34,993 nucleotides of DNA from assembly GCA_023411645.1 (NCBI GenBank), contig JAEYON010000031.1:1-34993 (forward strand), written 5' to 3'. The notes beneath the pieces were generated by a model, which was not told where the DNA came from, did no database searches, and saw only the letters and a list, made by a program, of their open reading frames with translations. This document shows positions 24,461 through 33,024 of the stretch, piece by piece. The stretch comes from Bacillota bacterium. GTDB taxonomy: Bacteria > Bacillota > Clostridia > Acetivibrionales > DTU013. The position numbers and the translations under genes are program-made. Every line of letters starts with the position of its first letter. Positions within the stretch are counted from its first letter, which is position 1.

Positions 24461-25192
24461 ATGTTGTTTCGGTTCACTATCGCTTCCGGTTATTTTATGG
24501 ACTATATTAATGATCCTGTCCTTAAGGAGCAAACCTGCAACAAAAAGGATCACAGCCGCCACAGAAAGTATGATAACTACCAGGTAGTTACCTTTTTGTG
24601 TACTGTGTCCAATATAGGACGAAGCCAATAAAGCAGGAAACCGGCCTATCAGAATAATGACAAAAAATCTAAGCGGCTTCACTGGAGTGATTCCTGCAAT
24701 ATATGTAACAATATCCTTCGGGATACCAGGTATGAGAAATAAAAGAAACAACGCAATTTCCGATTTGCCGCCGTTGATCATAAAGCTGAATTTCTCAATC
24801 TGGGCATCCGAAACAGCCAGCTTTACCACAGGATAGCCAATGAGCCGTGCTATTGAAAATACAATTACCGAACCAAGAAAGATTCCGGATATGGAGTAAA
24901 AAGTCCCCAGCCACGTCCCATATATATATCCGCCGGCTATCTGCACAAATTCTCCGGGTATAGCCGCAACAACAACCTGCAGAATCTGTATTCCTACAAA
25001 GATAAGCACACCTTTCCAGCCGTAAGAATTTAATAGTCTTGCCAGGCTTTCAGGTTCTTTTGCCAGTTCGGTAATCTCAGGCCCGAACCTGACACTAATA
25101 TAGGCAATAACCCCAATAAAGGCTGCTATCAGAACAATATATAAGACCAGCCTTATCCTTTTACTTTTAATTGGTTTTTCATTATTCTCCAA
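24455..25192 (-). CDS. TVP38/TMEM64 family (VTT/DedA-like) membrane protein
   Basis: 245 residues with about five to six membrane helices. The first helix (about 14-32) follows a basic N-terminus. The core VTT-type segment runs from 'FVGIQILQVVVAAIPGEFVQ' through 'GGYIYGTWLGTFYSISG' (about 64-105), and 'FLIPGIPKDIVTYIAGITP' lies later; these are the re-entrant-loop signatures of the family. Family members move or scramble lipid-linked or phospholipid substrates, but the substrate here is unknown. No ATG fits the reading frame near the start, so translation should begin at the TTG at 25192, with AGAGGT 7 nt upstream. It lies 126 nt downstream of the topoisomerase A-subunit gene. Its 3' end runs into the 18-bp repeat. 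Confidence 0.85.
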   Translation of the reverse strand: MENNEKPIKSKRIRLVLYIVLIAAFIGVIAYISVRFGPEITELAKEPESLARLLNSYGWKGVLIFVGIQILQVVVAAIPGEFVQIAGGYIYGTWLGTFYSISGIFLGSVIVFSIARLIGYPVVKLAVSDAQIEKFSFMINGGKSEIALFLLFLIPGIPKDIVTYIAGITPVKPLRFFVIILIGRFPALLASSYIGHSTQKGNYLVVIILSVAAVILFVAGLLLKDRIINIVHKITGSDSEPKQHQ

Positions 25193-25318
25193 GAAGCATA
25201 CCTCTTAATTAATATATCTTCATCCTCTATACTTATCCAATATATGCAAGTCCTGCGGATGGTCACACTTCCGGCGGGTGCTTCTTCCAGCCGGCACACA
25301 CTCATTCAACGGGACGCT

Positions 25319-27508
25319 TTACTCATCAAGCTGTATCATGAGCTGCTTATCCTCTGCATCTTCTTCCCTGAAATAGCAGCCCACCGCAGGAATGCTTCTT
25401 GTCCGGTAATAATCCGGGTTCTTGATGCCTGACTCTTCGATTGTTTTAACAGAACACATCCTGCTTCCCTTCTTCTCCTTCATCACCTGAACCCCCTGTG
25501 AGTTGCGGGTGGTTTTAGGATTTATATTGCCTGTATTAAATATCAGTACCTTGTTGATATTGCTAAAGGCAACCAAATCCATATCCGACTCAAGATATCT
25601 TATATCGATCAACGCAGAGCTGTCAGAATAGGCATTTGCTAATTTTTTTCTGTTTGTCTTAGTCGCATAGCTGCTCATTTCAATCTTTGCGCTCTTGCCG
25701 TTTTCGAACGAGAAAAGCACCCAACCCGCGTAATTGTCTGTCGCAATGATGTATATTATTCTTTCTCCCTCGTCCAATTGGAGCAAATTCGTTAAATACT
25801 CTCCCAGGGCGCTTGCTTTGCAATCCGGAATATCGTATATGCGCAGCTTGTAGACAGTCTGTCTATCGGAGAACAGCAGCAGTTCCGCTTTATTGCGTGT
25901 TTCAACCTCCTGTATTATACGGTCGTCCTCTTTGAGCTTATGCTCAGGGTTAGCTCGCAGCGAAACAAGCGGGATCTTCTTAAGATAATTCTGCTCAGTT
26001 AAAAAGAGTTTCAGATTGTAGTCCTCTATCATATGCTCTTCAGTGATTTCTTCCACATGCGAATCCTGGATGATTTCAGTTTTCCTTGGCTGTCCGAATT
26101 TTTTAGCTACCTCATTAAGCTGTTTAATAATAATTTTCTTGATCCTGTTTTCATTTTCACATATATCCTTCAGATCGGCGATTTCCTTCTTCAGCGAATC
26201 AACTTCACCTACCCGATCCAGTATATACTCCCTGTTCAGGTTGCGAAGCTTGATCTCAGCTATGAATTCAGCTTGCACCCTGTCAATTTCAAAGCCCTCC
26301 ATCAGGTTTGGAATAACCTGTGCATCATGTTCGGTATTTCTAATGATTGCAATGGCCTTGTCAATATCAAGAAGAATCTTGCGTAAGCCAAGCAGCAGGT
26401 GGAGCTTTTCTTCCTTTTTATTAATATCAAACAACGTTTGTCTTTTAATACATCCAATTCTGAACTCCAGCCATTCTTTAAGGATTGTCCGTATTCCCAT
26501 GACTTTCGGAGCACCCGAAACAAGGATATTGAAATTGCAGCTGAATGTGTCCTGCAGCGCTGTCAGCTTGAACAATTTATTCATAATCGAATCGGGATCG
26601 GCACTTTTCCTTATATCTAACGTTATTTTAAGCCCATCAAGATCCGTTTCATCCCTGACATCAAGAATATCCTTTATTTTGCCGTTCTTCACCAGCTCAA
26701 TAATCGAATCGATAATGGCTTCTGACGTTGTTGTATAAGGGATCTCTACAATCTCGATACAGCTGCTCTGCTTGTCGTAATTGTATTTCGCCCTAACCTT
26801 GAAACCGCCCCTGCCTGTTTCATAGATTTCCCGCATATCGTTTTCATTATAGATCAGGTAGCCTCCCGTTGAGAAATCAGGACCTTTTATGTACTGAATA
26901 AAATCCACATTTTCATCTATGATATATGCAACTGTTGCCTCGCAGATCTCTTTAAGGTTGAAGCTGCACAGATTACTGGCCATGCCTACTGCGATGCCCT
27001 GATTCGCATTGACCAGAACACTTGGAAAGGTTGCCGGAAGAAGTGTGGGCTCCTTTAACGTTCCGTCATAGTTGTCCATAAAGTCCACTGTATTTTTCTC
27101 AAGATCCCGGAACAGCTCTTCACATATTTTCTCCAGCTTTACCTCCGTATAACGAGCCGCAGCAAAGCGCATGTCCCTGGAGTATTGCCGTCCCATGTTG
27201 CCCTTTGAATCGACGTAAGCATGAAGTAAAGCACCGTTACCTCTTGTAAGCCTGACCATTGTCTCATATATGGCCAAGTCGCCATGAGGGTTCAGCTTCA
27301 TTGTCTGACCTACAACATTTGCTGATTTCGTCCTGTTACCAGTCAGCAGCCCCATCTTATACATTGTATATAACAGCTTCCTGTGCGATGGCTTGAAGCC
27401 GTCGATCTCCGGAATGGCGCGCGACACAATAACGCTCATCGCATATGGCATGTAGTTTTCCACCAGCGTATCCGGTATTTTCTGTTTCACCAAATTTTTA
27501 TCCGCCAT
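25319..27508 (-). CDS. parC: Type IIA DNA topoisomerase subunit A (ParC-like)
   Basis: 729 residues. The breakage-reunion domain begins IPDTLVENYMPYAMSVIVSR. The winged-helix has catalytic tyrosine Y120 in RFAAARYTE (Y122 of E. coli GyrA), followed by the tower, a coiled coil (about 440-480) and a C-terminal beta-pinwheel from about 490. With the B subunit encoded 71 nt upstream it should pass one duplex through another, relaxing or unlinking DNA. No canonical GyrA box (QRRGGKG) is visible in the C-terminal domain, so a topoisomerase-IV-like role fits better than gyrase. The protein is shorter than usual Firmicute ParC or GyrA (about 800 or more). The quinolone-contact stretch reads HGDLAIYE (75-82), with Leu where Ser83 is usual. 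It is probably a second pair besides housekeeping gyrase. Confidence 0.85.
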   Translation of the reverse strand: MADKNLVKQKIPDTLVENYMPYAMSVIVSRAIPEIDGFKPSHRKLLYTMYKMGLLTGNRTKSANVVGQTMKLNPHGDLAIYETMVRLTRGNGALLHAYVDSKGNMGRQYSRDMRFAAARYTEVKLEKICEELFRDLEKNTVDFMDNYDGTLKEPTLLPATFPSVLVNANQGIAVGMASNLCSFNLKEICEATVAYIIDENVDFIQYIKGPDFSTGGYLIYNENDMREIYETGRGGFKVRAKYNYDKQSSCIEIVEIPYTTTSEAIIDSIIELVKNGKIKDILDVRDETDLDGLKITLDIRKSADPDSIMNKLFKLTALQDTFSCNFNILVSGAPKVMGIRTILKEWLEFRIGCIKRQTLFDINKKEEKLHLLLGLRKILLDIDKAIAIIRNTEHDAQVIPNLMEGFEIDRVQAEFIAEIKLRNLNREYILDRVGEVDSLKKEIADLKDICENENRIKKIIIKQLNEVAKKFGQPRKTEIIQDSHVEEITEEHMIEDYNLKLFLTEQNYLKKIPLVSLRANPEHKLKEDDRIIQEVETRNKAELLLFSDRQTVYKLRIYDIPDCKASALGEYLTNLLQLDEGERIIYIIATDNYAGWVLFSFENGKSAKIEMSSYATKTNRKKLANAYSDSSALIDIRYLESDMDLVAFSNINKVLIFNTGNINPKTTRNSQGVQVMKEKKGSRMCSVKTIEESGIKNPDYYRTRSIPAVGCYFREEDAEDKQLMIQLDE

Positions 27509-27579
27509 AATCGTTCCTTTCTGGGGGGACGTTTCTCTTTAATCATTTCTTCCGGTTTCCAATGGGACATTTCATAACA

Positions 27580-29562
27580 TCAACTGACGTCGATCATGTC
27601 CATATAAAGCGTTCCGTGTTCCTCAATGTAGCTTTTTCTGCCTTGCAGGTTATCACCCAGCAGCAAGTCAAACATTTGCTCGGTTTTTTCAATATCGTCC
27701 GGCACTACATTTATCAACCTTCGTGTTTCGGGATTCATGGTGGTCAGCCACATCATTTCAGGTTCGTTCTCACCAAGCCCCTTGGAACGCTGGATCGTGT
27801 ATTTGTTATCGCCAAGCTTTGAAAGAATCTGGGCCTTCTCCTTTTCCGTGTAAGCAAAATAGGTCTTGCCCTTGCTAGTAATCTCAAACAGAGGCGACTC
27901 CGCAATAAAGACTTTCCCCTCCTGAATAAGCGTCGGCACAAGTCTGTACAGCATTGCCAAAATCAGCGTTCTTATCTGGAATCCGTCCACGTCGGCATCC
28001 GTGCATATAATTATCTTGTGCCAGCGCAGATTGCTTAGATCAAAGGTGTTCAGGTCTTTATTATGCTTTGATTTTATTTCAACACCGCACCCCAATACTT
28101 TCAGAAGATCCACAATAATTTCATTTTTAAAGATACTGTCGTACTCAGCCTTAAGGCAATTGAGAATCTTCCCTCTGACCGGCATGATTGCCTGAAAGTC
28201 TGCATCCCTGCCCATTTTACATGAGCCCAGCGCCGAGTCGCCTTCTACAATGTAAATCTCTCGTTTATTAACATCCTTCGTCCGGCAGTCCACAAACTTT
28301 TTGACCCTGTTTGCCATGTCAATGGTTCCGCCAAGCTTTTTCTTAATGTTGATCCTTGTTCTCTCGGCAGTTTCACGGCTTCGTTTATTGACAAGTATTT
28401 GCTCGACGATTTTGTCGCTATCGAGCTTGTTTTCAATCAGATAAATCTCCAACTGCTGTTTGAGGAAATCAGTCATTGCTTCTTGAATAAATCTGTTTGT
28501 GATAGATTTTTTGGTTTGGTTCTCGTAGCTTGTAATTGTGGAAAACGAGTTTGTCACCAGCACAAGGCTGTCCTGGATATCAGCGAACGTGATCTTTGCC
28601 TCATCCTTATTATACTTACCCTTGCTCCTGATACACTTGTCAATCTCATTGACAAAGGCTGCCTTGACCGCTCGATCGGGCGAGCCGCCGTACTCGAGAA
28701 AACTTGAATTGTGATAATACTCAAGGAGATTGATCTCATTGTTAAAACAGAAGGCAACCTGCATCTTGACTCTGTACTCCGGTTTGTCATCACGATCTCT
28801 GCCTTTGGCGGAGGATTCAAAAAACTGTGTGCCGGTAAAGCCCTTTTCGCCGCTGACTTCAGCAATATAGTCGACAATGCCATTCTCATAGCAGAATTCA
28901 TAGGTTTCACCTGTGGCCTCATCCGTAAGAATGAACCGAAGTCCTGCATTAACAACCGCCTGTTTCTTAAGAACATTAGTAAAATATTCCAGGGGAATAT
29001 TTGTTTCCGTAAACACTTCAAGATCGGGCTTCCATCTTTGGATAGTGCCGGTACTCTGGTACTTGAACTTTTCCTTGGTCAGGCCGCCGACATTTTCCCC
29101 CTTTTTAAAATGAAGGTCGTATCTGTAGCCGTCCCTGAACACTGTAACGTCCATATATTCAGAGCTGTACTGCGTCGCACAGCTGCCAAGTCCGTTCAGC
29201 CCAAGGCTGAATTCATAGTTCTCCCCTGAATTGTTCTGATATTTTCCGCCGGCATACAGCTCACAAAACACTAACTCCCAATTATATCGGTTTTCTTTTG
29301 TATTAAAATCTACAGGAATACCGCGTCCATAATCCCTGACAGTGATGGAACGGTCCGCATGGCGGATAACTTCAATTTTATCACCAAAGCCTTCACGCGC
29401 TTCGTCTATTGAATTGGACAGAATTTCGAAAAAAGAATGCTGGCAGCCCTCAATGCCGTCCGAACCGAAAATAACACCCGGCCTCAGCCGAACTCTGTCT
29501 GCCCCTTTTAAAGAAGAAATGCTTTCATTCCCGTAAACTGCAGGTTTCTTTTCTTTTGTCAT
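27580..29562 (-). CDS. parE: Type IIA DNA topoisomerase subunit B (ParE/GyrB-like)
   Basis: 660 residues from the ATG at 29562, which has GGGGGA 9 nt upstream. A reading to 29676 lacks a site and was rejected. A GHKL ATPase domain shows 'FEILSNSIDEAREGFGD', the DYGRGIPVD box and 'GLNGLGSCATQYSS'. A transducer domain follows with the QTK loop (ENQTKKSITN), then the TOPRIM domain with EGDSALGS, 'MPVRGKILN' and TDADVDGFQIRT, where the acidic residues bind magnesium. The usual EGDSAGGSAKQGR is altered to EGDSALGSCKMGR. It drives strand passage by ATP hydrolysis together with the A subunit encoded just downstream. ParE versus GyrB cannot be settled by eye, hence the modest confidence in the symbol. 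Confidence 0.87.
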   Translation of the reverse strand: MTKEKKPAVYGNESISSLKGADRVRLRPGVIFGSDGIEGCQHSFFEILSNSIDEAREGFGDKIEVIRHADRSITVRDYGRGIPVDFNTKENRYNWELVFCELYAGGKYQNNSGENYEFSLGLNGLGSCATQYSSEYMDVTVFRDGYRYDLHFKKGENVGGLTKEKFKYQSTGTIQRWKPDLEVFTETNIPLEYFTNVLKKQAVVNAGLRFILTDEATGETYEFCYENGIVDYIAEVSGEKGFTGTQFFESSAKGRDRDDKPEYRVKMQVAFCFNNEINLLEYYHNSSFLEYGGSPDRAVKAAFVNEIDKCIRSKGKYNKDEAKITFADIQDSLVLVTNSFSTITSYENQTKKSITNRFIQEAMTDFLKQQLEIYLIENKLDSDKIVEQILVNKRSRETAERTRINIKKKLGGTIDMANRVKKFVDCRTKDVNKREIYIVEGDSALGSCKMGRDADFQAIMPVRGKILNCLKAEYDSIFKNEIIVDLLKVLGCGVEIKSKHNKDLNTFDLSNLRWHKIIICTDADVDGFQIRTLILAMLYRLVPTLIQEGKVFIAESPLFEITSKGKTYFAYTEKEKAQILSKLGDNKYTIQRSKGLGENEPEMMWLTTMNPETRRLINVVPDDIEKTEQMFDLLLGDNLQGRKSYIEEHGTLYMDMIDVS

Positions 29563-29598
29563 CTGTAACCATCCCCCGGCATTTATTACACTGTATTC

Positions 29599-29627
29599 AT
29601 TATTCATTAAAGAAATTTTAAAGTCAA
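29599..29627 (-). promoter_or_regulatory. promoter of the topoisomerase operon
   Basis: On the minus strand TTGACT (29622-29627), 17-nt spacer, AATAAT (29599-29604), each one mismatch from consensus, about 36 nt before the B-subunit ATG. Confidence 0.65.
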
Positions 29628-29704
29628 GTTTTATGTGCGTATTATGAGGGGACATATTATGAAGGTACTTTGGCACTATCTATGTCGCATGTTTGCCAAT
29701 TGAA

Positions 29705-29713
29705 TGCTATAAT
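29705..29713 (+). promoter_or_regulatory. extended -10 promoter of the ThrE-type exporter genes
   Basis: TGCTATAAT is a perfect -10 with the TG extension, about 90 nt before the ATG at 29804. No clear -35 is present at 17 nt, which is tolerated by extended -10 promoters. Confidence 0.5.
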
Positions 29714-29803
29714 GAATTACAGTTTATAGGTTTTCCAATAGCTCGTATGTTTGTAAGTAATTTGTAAACACTGAGCAGTATAGTAATACGGGGAGAGATA
29801 GGT

Positions 29804-30547
29804 ATGAAACCGTCGGAATTGATGAATATCGCACTAAAAGCAGGTGAAATCATGCTTTCCAGTGGTGCAGAAATATACCGTGTGGAGGAAACAATAGTGA
29901 GGATCAGCAGTTGCTTCCATGTACCCTGCGAGAGCTTTGTTTTACCGACAGGAATATTTATTTCTATTCAAAATGAGGATGGGAATTCACATACAGCTTT
30001 TAAACGTATTCGTGACCGCAAGGTAGATCTTAACAAGATAGAAAGGGTAAACAATCTATCAAGAAGTCTGCAGGAACACAAATTAAGCTACAATGAAATT
30101 GTGGCTGAGTTAAAGGAAATCGAATCGGAAAGACAGTATATATTTCCATTGAGATTAGCTTCCGCAGCAGTAAGTTCATTTGTTTTTACAGTACTGTTTC
30201 ATGGCAGCTGGTATGAAGGATTGGCAGCTCTCGCTATCGGCGCTATCACCTATTTATTACGGGAGATACTGGTAAGAAAGGGCTTATTTCAGTTTATGGA
30301 GGTTTTTTTGGCCGGTCTCGTTGCGGGCTTTCTCAGTACTGCAGCAGCTCTATATTTTCCCTTTCTGAACGAGTACAAAATAATAATCGGTTCAGTAATA
30401 TTGTATCTCCCCGGCATATCTATAACCAATGGCATCAAGGATGCTTTATACGGGGATTTGGTTGCCAGCCTGACCAGGCTGGGCGAAGCGCTGCTGCTGG
30501 TTGCCGTTTTAGTAGCCGGTGTCAGTATTGCAATTGCACTTGTATAG
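29804..30547 (+). CDS. Threonine/serine exporter family protein, large part (ThrE_1, DUF1212)
   Basis: 247 residues. The N-terminal cytoplasmic part carries the family signature GEIMLSSGAEIYRVEETI (14-31) and a 'SFVLPTGIFISI' strand. The C-terminal half is hydrophobic with about five membrane spans. In Corynebacterium ThrE both halves are fused and export threonine and serine. In Firmicutes they are two adjacent genes, as here. The ATG has GGGGAG about 8 nt upstream. The partner gene begins 15 nt downstream, so the two are co-translated. Substrate is by family only. Confidence 0.9.
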   Translation: MKPSELMNIALKAGEIMLSSGAEIYRVEETIVRISSCFHVPCESFVLPTGIFISIQNEDGNSHTAFKRIRDRKVDLNKIERVNNLSRSLQEHKLSYNEIVAELKEIESERQYIFPLRLASAAVSSFVFTVLFHGSWYEGLAALAIGAITYLLREILVRKGLFQFMEVFLAGLVAGFLSTAAALYFPFLNEYKIIIGSVILYLPGISITNGIKDALYGDLVASLTRLGEALLLVAVLVAGVSIAIALV

Positions 30548-30562
30548 ATAGGCGGTGATGAA

Positions 30563-31021
30563 ATGCATGTTTTTTTATTAGCTTTACTTGGAAGTATTAC
30601 CTCGGGACTGATATATAATGTGAGAAAATATAAACTTGTATTTACCGGGCTTTCAGGTGTGGCCGGATACCTGGCATACTCTTTGATGTTTAGCTGGACG
30701 GGCCAGTCCGTACTTTCTATTTTCATTGGGGCTGTGGTGGTCGGCCTGTACAGTGAGATTGCCGCAAGATTGCTGAAGTCGCCATCCACTGTTTTCTCAA
30801 TTCCCGGGATATTTCCTCTTGTGCCTGGAATACCGGCCTATGAAGCAATATCATTGCTTACGGCTAATAACCTGAATGAAGGGTTGGGTAAAATAATAGA
30901 AACAGTGAGTGGAGCAGGTGCTATCGCTTTTGGTATACTTTTTATTACTGCAATTTTTAGATTCCGCTCAAGGAGTAAAGCCAAGAGTAATAATGAACAA
31001 GCAAAAAGGACTACAAAATAA
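30563..31021 (+). CDS. Threonine/serine exporter family protein, small part (ThrE_2, DUF3815)
   Basis: 152 residues, about four to five membrane helices and a basic C-terminal tail (RFRSRSKAKSNNEQAKR). 'FSIPGIFPLVPGIPAYEAI' around residues 79-97 is the conserved segment of the ThrE_2 family. It is the second half of the split exporter begun by the preceding gene, 15 nt upstream; AGGCGGTG is the ribosome site. The terminator stem starts within its last codons. Confidence 0.9.
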   Translation: MHVFLLALLGSITSGLIYNVRKYKLVFTGLSGVAGYLAYSLMFSWTGQSVLSIFIGAVVVGLYSEIAARLLKSPSTVFSIPGIFPLVPGIPAYEAISLLTANNLNEGLGKIIETVSGAGAIAFGILFITAIFRFRSRSKAKSNNEQAKRTTK

Positions 31022-31041
31022 ATTTCACGATGTAGTCCTTT
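31003..31041. terminator. bidirectional terminator between the exporter and the LysM-CAP gene
   Basis: AAAGGACTAC (31005-31014) pairs with GTAGTCCTTT (31032-31041), a perfect 10-bp stem. On the minus strand five T residues follow the stem, a good terminator for the CAP gene. On the + strand only TTT lies in the stem end, so it is weaker for the exporter genes, although the hairpin starts before their stop codon. Confidence 0.75.
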
Positions 31042-31120
31042 AGTGCTTAATTCATATGGAAACTTCTTACGCATGGGGCCTGCATTCATGAGATTTGTCA
31101 GTATTTATATACTACCCATA

Positions 31121-31726
31121 TCAGCTAGCTCGAATAAACATTTGTGTCCAGTAGCATACCCCGTTTTTATTCTTTGCAAGGCCAACTCCAATTTCAGAGA
31201 AAGAACCGCTCATGATATTGCTTCTGTGTCCGGGTGAATTCATCCAATCCCGCATGACCTCAGCCGGTGTCCTTTGTCCATAGGCAATATTTTCGCCAGC
31301 GGCTGTAAATCTCAGTCCGAAGTTTTCCATCATTTGAAACGGTGTGCCGTATGTCGGTGAGTTGTGACTGAAATAGCCCTTGTTTGCCATGTCAGCAGAC
31401 TTATACCTCGCTACACGGCTTAACTCCCAGTTTGTTTTCAGGGCCGGAAGTCCGGATTTTGCCCTTTCTGCATTCACAAGCCGAACGACTTCATTTTCCT
31501 GTGTTGTTGTAGTGACCGTAGGTATATTGATCTTTTGGCCAGGATAAATTAGTGCAGGGTTTTTGATCTGGGTGTTGGCTGATATGATTTCGCTTAACCC
31601 GACCTGATATTTTACGGCTATTTTCCACAAGGTGTCTCCGGACTTAACAGTATAAGTTGATTGTGCAAACACCGTTGTATAAAATAGCGATATAAAAATG
31701 AGAATTAGAATAGCTCTCTTTTTCAT
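31121..31726 (-). CDS. Secreted LysM and CAP (SCP/YkwD-like) domain protein
   Basis: 201 residues. A signal peptide (MKKR, hydrophobic core, cleavage near VFAQ-S) is followed by one LysM repeat (about 25-69, YTVKSGDTLWKIAVKY and NPALIYPGQKINIP) that binds peptidoglycan glycan strands. A CAP domain fills residues 78-201 with 'LVNAERAKSGLPAL', 'GENIAYG', 'WMNSPGHRSNIM' and 'EIGVGLA'. Such proteins sit in the cell wall or spore coat of Firmicutes; B. subtilis YkwD is a coat-associated example to my knowledge. GAGGTG lies about 6 nt before the ATG. It is divergent from the YtvI-like sporulation gene, which fits an envelope or spore role but does not prove it. Confidence 0.92.
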   Translation of the reverse strand: MKKRAILILIFISLFYTTVFAQSTYTVKSGDTLWKIAVKYQVGLSEIISANTQIKNPALIYPGQKINIPTVTTTTQENEVVRLVNAERAKSGLPALKTNWELSRVARYKSADMANKGYFSHNSPTYGTPFQMMENFGLRFTAAGENIAYGQRTPAEVMRDWMNSPGHRSNIMSGSFSEIGVGLAKNKNGVCYWTQMFIRAS

Positions 31727-31790
31727 TTTATCACCTCAAAGATAGCATTCAAAAAACAATACAGAAATATGCTGGCAATATACATCATGC

Positions 31791-31820
31791 TTGTAAATTC
31801 ATAGATTTTTAAGTTATAAT
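31791..31820 (+). promoter_or_regulatory. promoter of the YtvI-like gene
   Basis: TTGTAA (31791-31796), 18-nt spacer and a perfect TATAAT (31815-31820), about 100 nt before the ATG at 31921. The leader between them has no structure that I recognise. Confidence 0.55.
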
Positions 31821-31920
31821 AAAGTCTTAATATTGTATAAATAGTAGTGAATCCCAGGTGAGGCTTTTGTGTATCTATGATCATGCCATTTGTAAGAAAG
31901 TAAAACATCTGAGGTGATAT

Positions 31921-32970
31921 ATGTTTAATGATAACTTTATCAAGGATTTGAAAAAATTCGGCATCTTTTTTCTAATTTACACATTCTTTTTCTTAATAAT
32001 GTACTTTACTCGCGTATATACCTTTCCTTTTATTGTTGCATTCGCAATTGCATTTCTTATACAACCTGTGGCAAAGTTCTTCAGAATAAAACTGAAATTT
32101 AAAAGAAACGTCCCTGCTCTTTTAGCTTCTGTTGTCGTCTATCTTGTCATTTTTGTAATTTTGGCGCTGTTGTTTTACAGCATTATTTCCGAAGCGATGC
32201 ATCTGCTGAAAAACCTATCATCAGCAAATCTGAACGTTATTCTTGATCCTATTCGAAATATCATGAGTGAAATCAGCATCTACTTCCAGAACATTGATCC
32301 TTCATTTATTGAGAAAAATAGCAGTCAATTGGCCAGTATACTAAAAAACGGCATAGATATCGCCGGAAAAAGCCTGAGTACTTTTTTATCGATTGCATTG
32401 TCCTTGCCCATGTTGATCACAATAGTTTTCCTGGTTATTCTCTCCACTTATTTTTTTACAAGAGATATGACCAAAATTAAGAAAAAATTTCTTGCCATCT
32501 TTTCCGACGAAGGAAGAGAAAAGATCGAAAAGGTATGGAGCCAGGGCCTAAAAATGCTTTCGAAATACATAAAGGCATATTTCTTTATCTACTTTCTTAC
32601 CTTCCTGCAGACGCTGATCGGATTTTCTATATTGGGTGTAAAGTATACTGTCATATTGAGTATTATATGCGCATTTGCAGATATCCTGCCAGTGCTGGGC
32701 ATCGGGCTGATTTATCTGCCTCTGGCTGTTGTTTACCTGCTAACCGGCAATTACTTTACCGGCATAGGCGTTTTAGTACTTTTTACACTGATTAGTATTG
32801 TTCGGCAAATAGTTGAACCAAAAATCGTTTCAACCTCATTGGGAATCCATCCCGCAGCAACGCTGATCGCAATATTTATAGGTTTACAGGCCTTTGGGTT
32901 CCCTGGTATGATTTACTTTACTTTTCTGTTAGTTTTTTATAAGGTGCTCAGAAACACAAAAATATTATAG
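31921..32970 (+). CDS. ytvI: AI-2E family transporter, sporulation membrane protein YtvI-like
   Basis: 349 residues with about eight membrane spans: paired helices at about 13-50, one near 66-90, a soluble segment (95-150), then helices near 155-182, 215-265, 270-295 and 310-340. The late motif 'FADILPVLGIGLIYLPLAVV' and 'IVEPKIVSTSLGIHPAATLIA' (given as landmarks in parts) is diagnostic of the AI-2E/UPF0118 family. The N-terminal spacing and the soluble insert suit the YtvI branch induced in sporulation. GAGGTG lies about 6 nt before the ATG. The hydrogenase-like gene follows 54 nt downstream on the same strand. The transported substrate is unknown. Confidence 0.85.
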   Translation: MFNDNFIKDLKKFGIFFLIYTFFFLIMYFTRVYTFPFIVAFAIAFLIQPVAKFFRIKLKFKRNVPALLASVVVYLVIFVILALLFYSIISEAMHLLKNLSSANLNVILDPIRNIMSEISIYFQNIDPSFIEKNSSQLASILKNGIDIAGKSLSTFLSIALSLPMLITIVFLVILSTYFFTRDMTKIKKKFLAIFSDEGREKIEKVWSQGLKMLSKYIKAYFFIYFLTFLQTLIGFSILGVKYTVILSIICAFADILPVLGIGLIYLPLAVVYLLTGNYFTGIGVLVLFTLISIVRQIVEPKIVSTSLGIHPAATLIAIFIGLQAFGFPGMIYFTFLLVFYKVLRNTKIL

Positions 32971-33024
32971 CAGGATAATACGCACAATAACAAAACAACA
33001 AATCAAGATACAGGAGTGATTCGG

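Noticed and set aside
24377..24631. 84-codon + strand frame with repeated CEHLYL
   Set aside because: The repeat peptide is only the translation of the 18-bp minisatellite, and the rest is antisense to the TVP38-like gene.
31723..31908. 61-codon minus-strand frame upstream of the LysM-CAP gene
   Set aside because: No ribosome site, AT-driven composition, and it overlaps the promoter region of the divergent ytvI-like gene; it reads as a chance frame.
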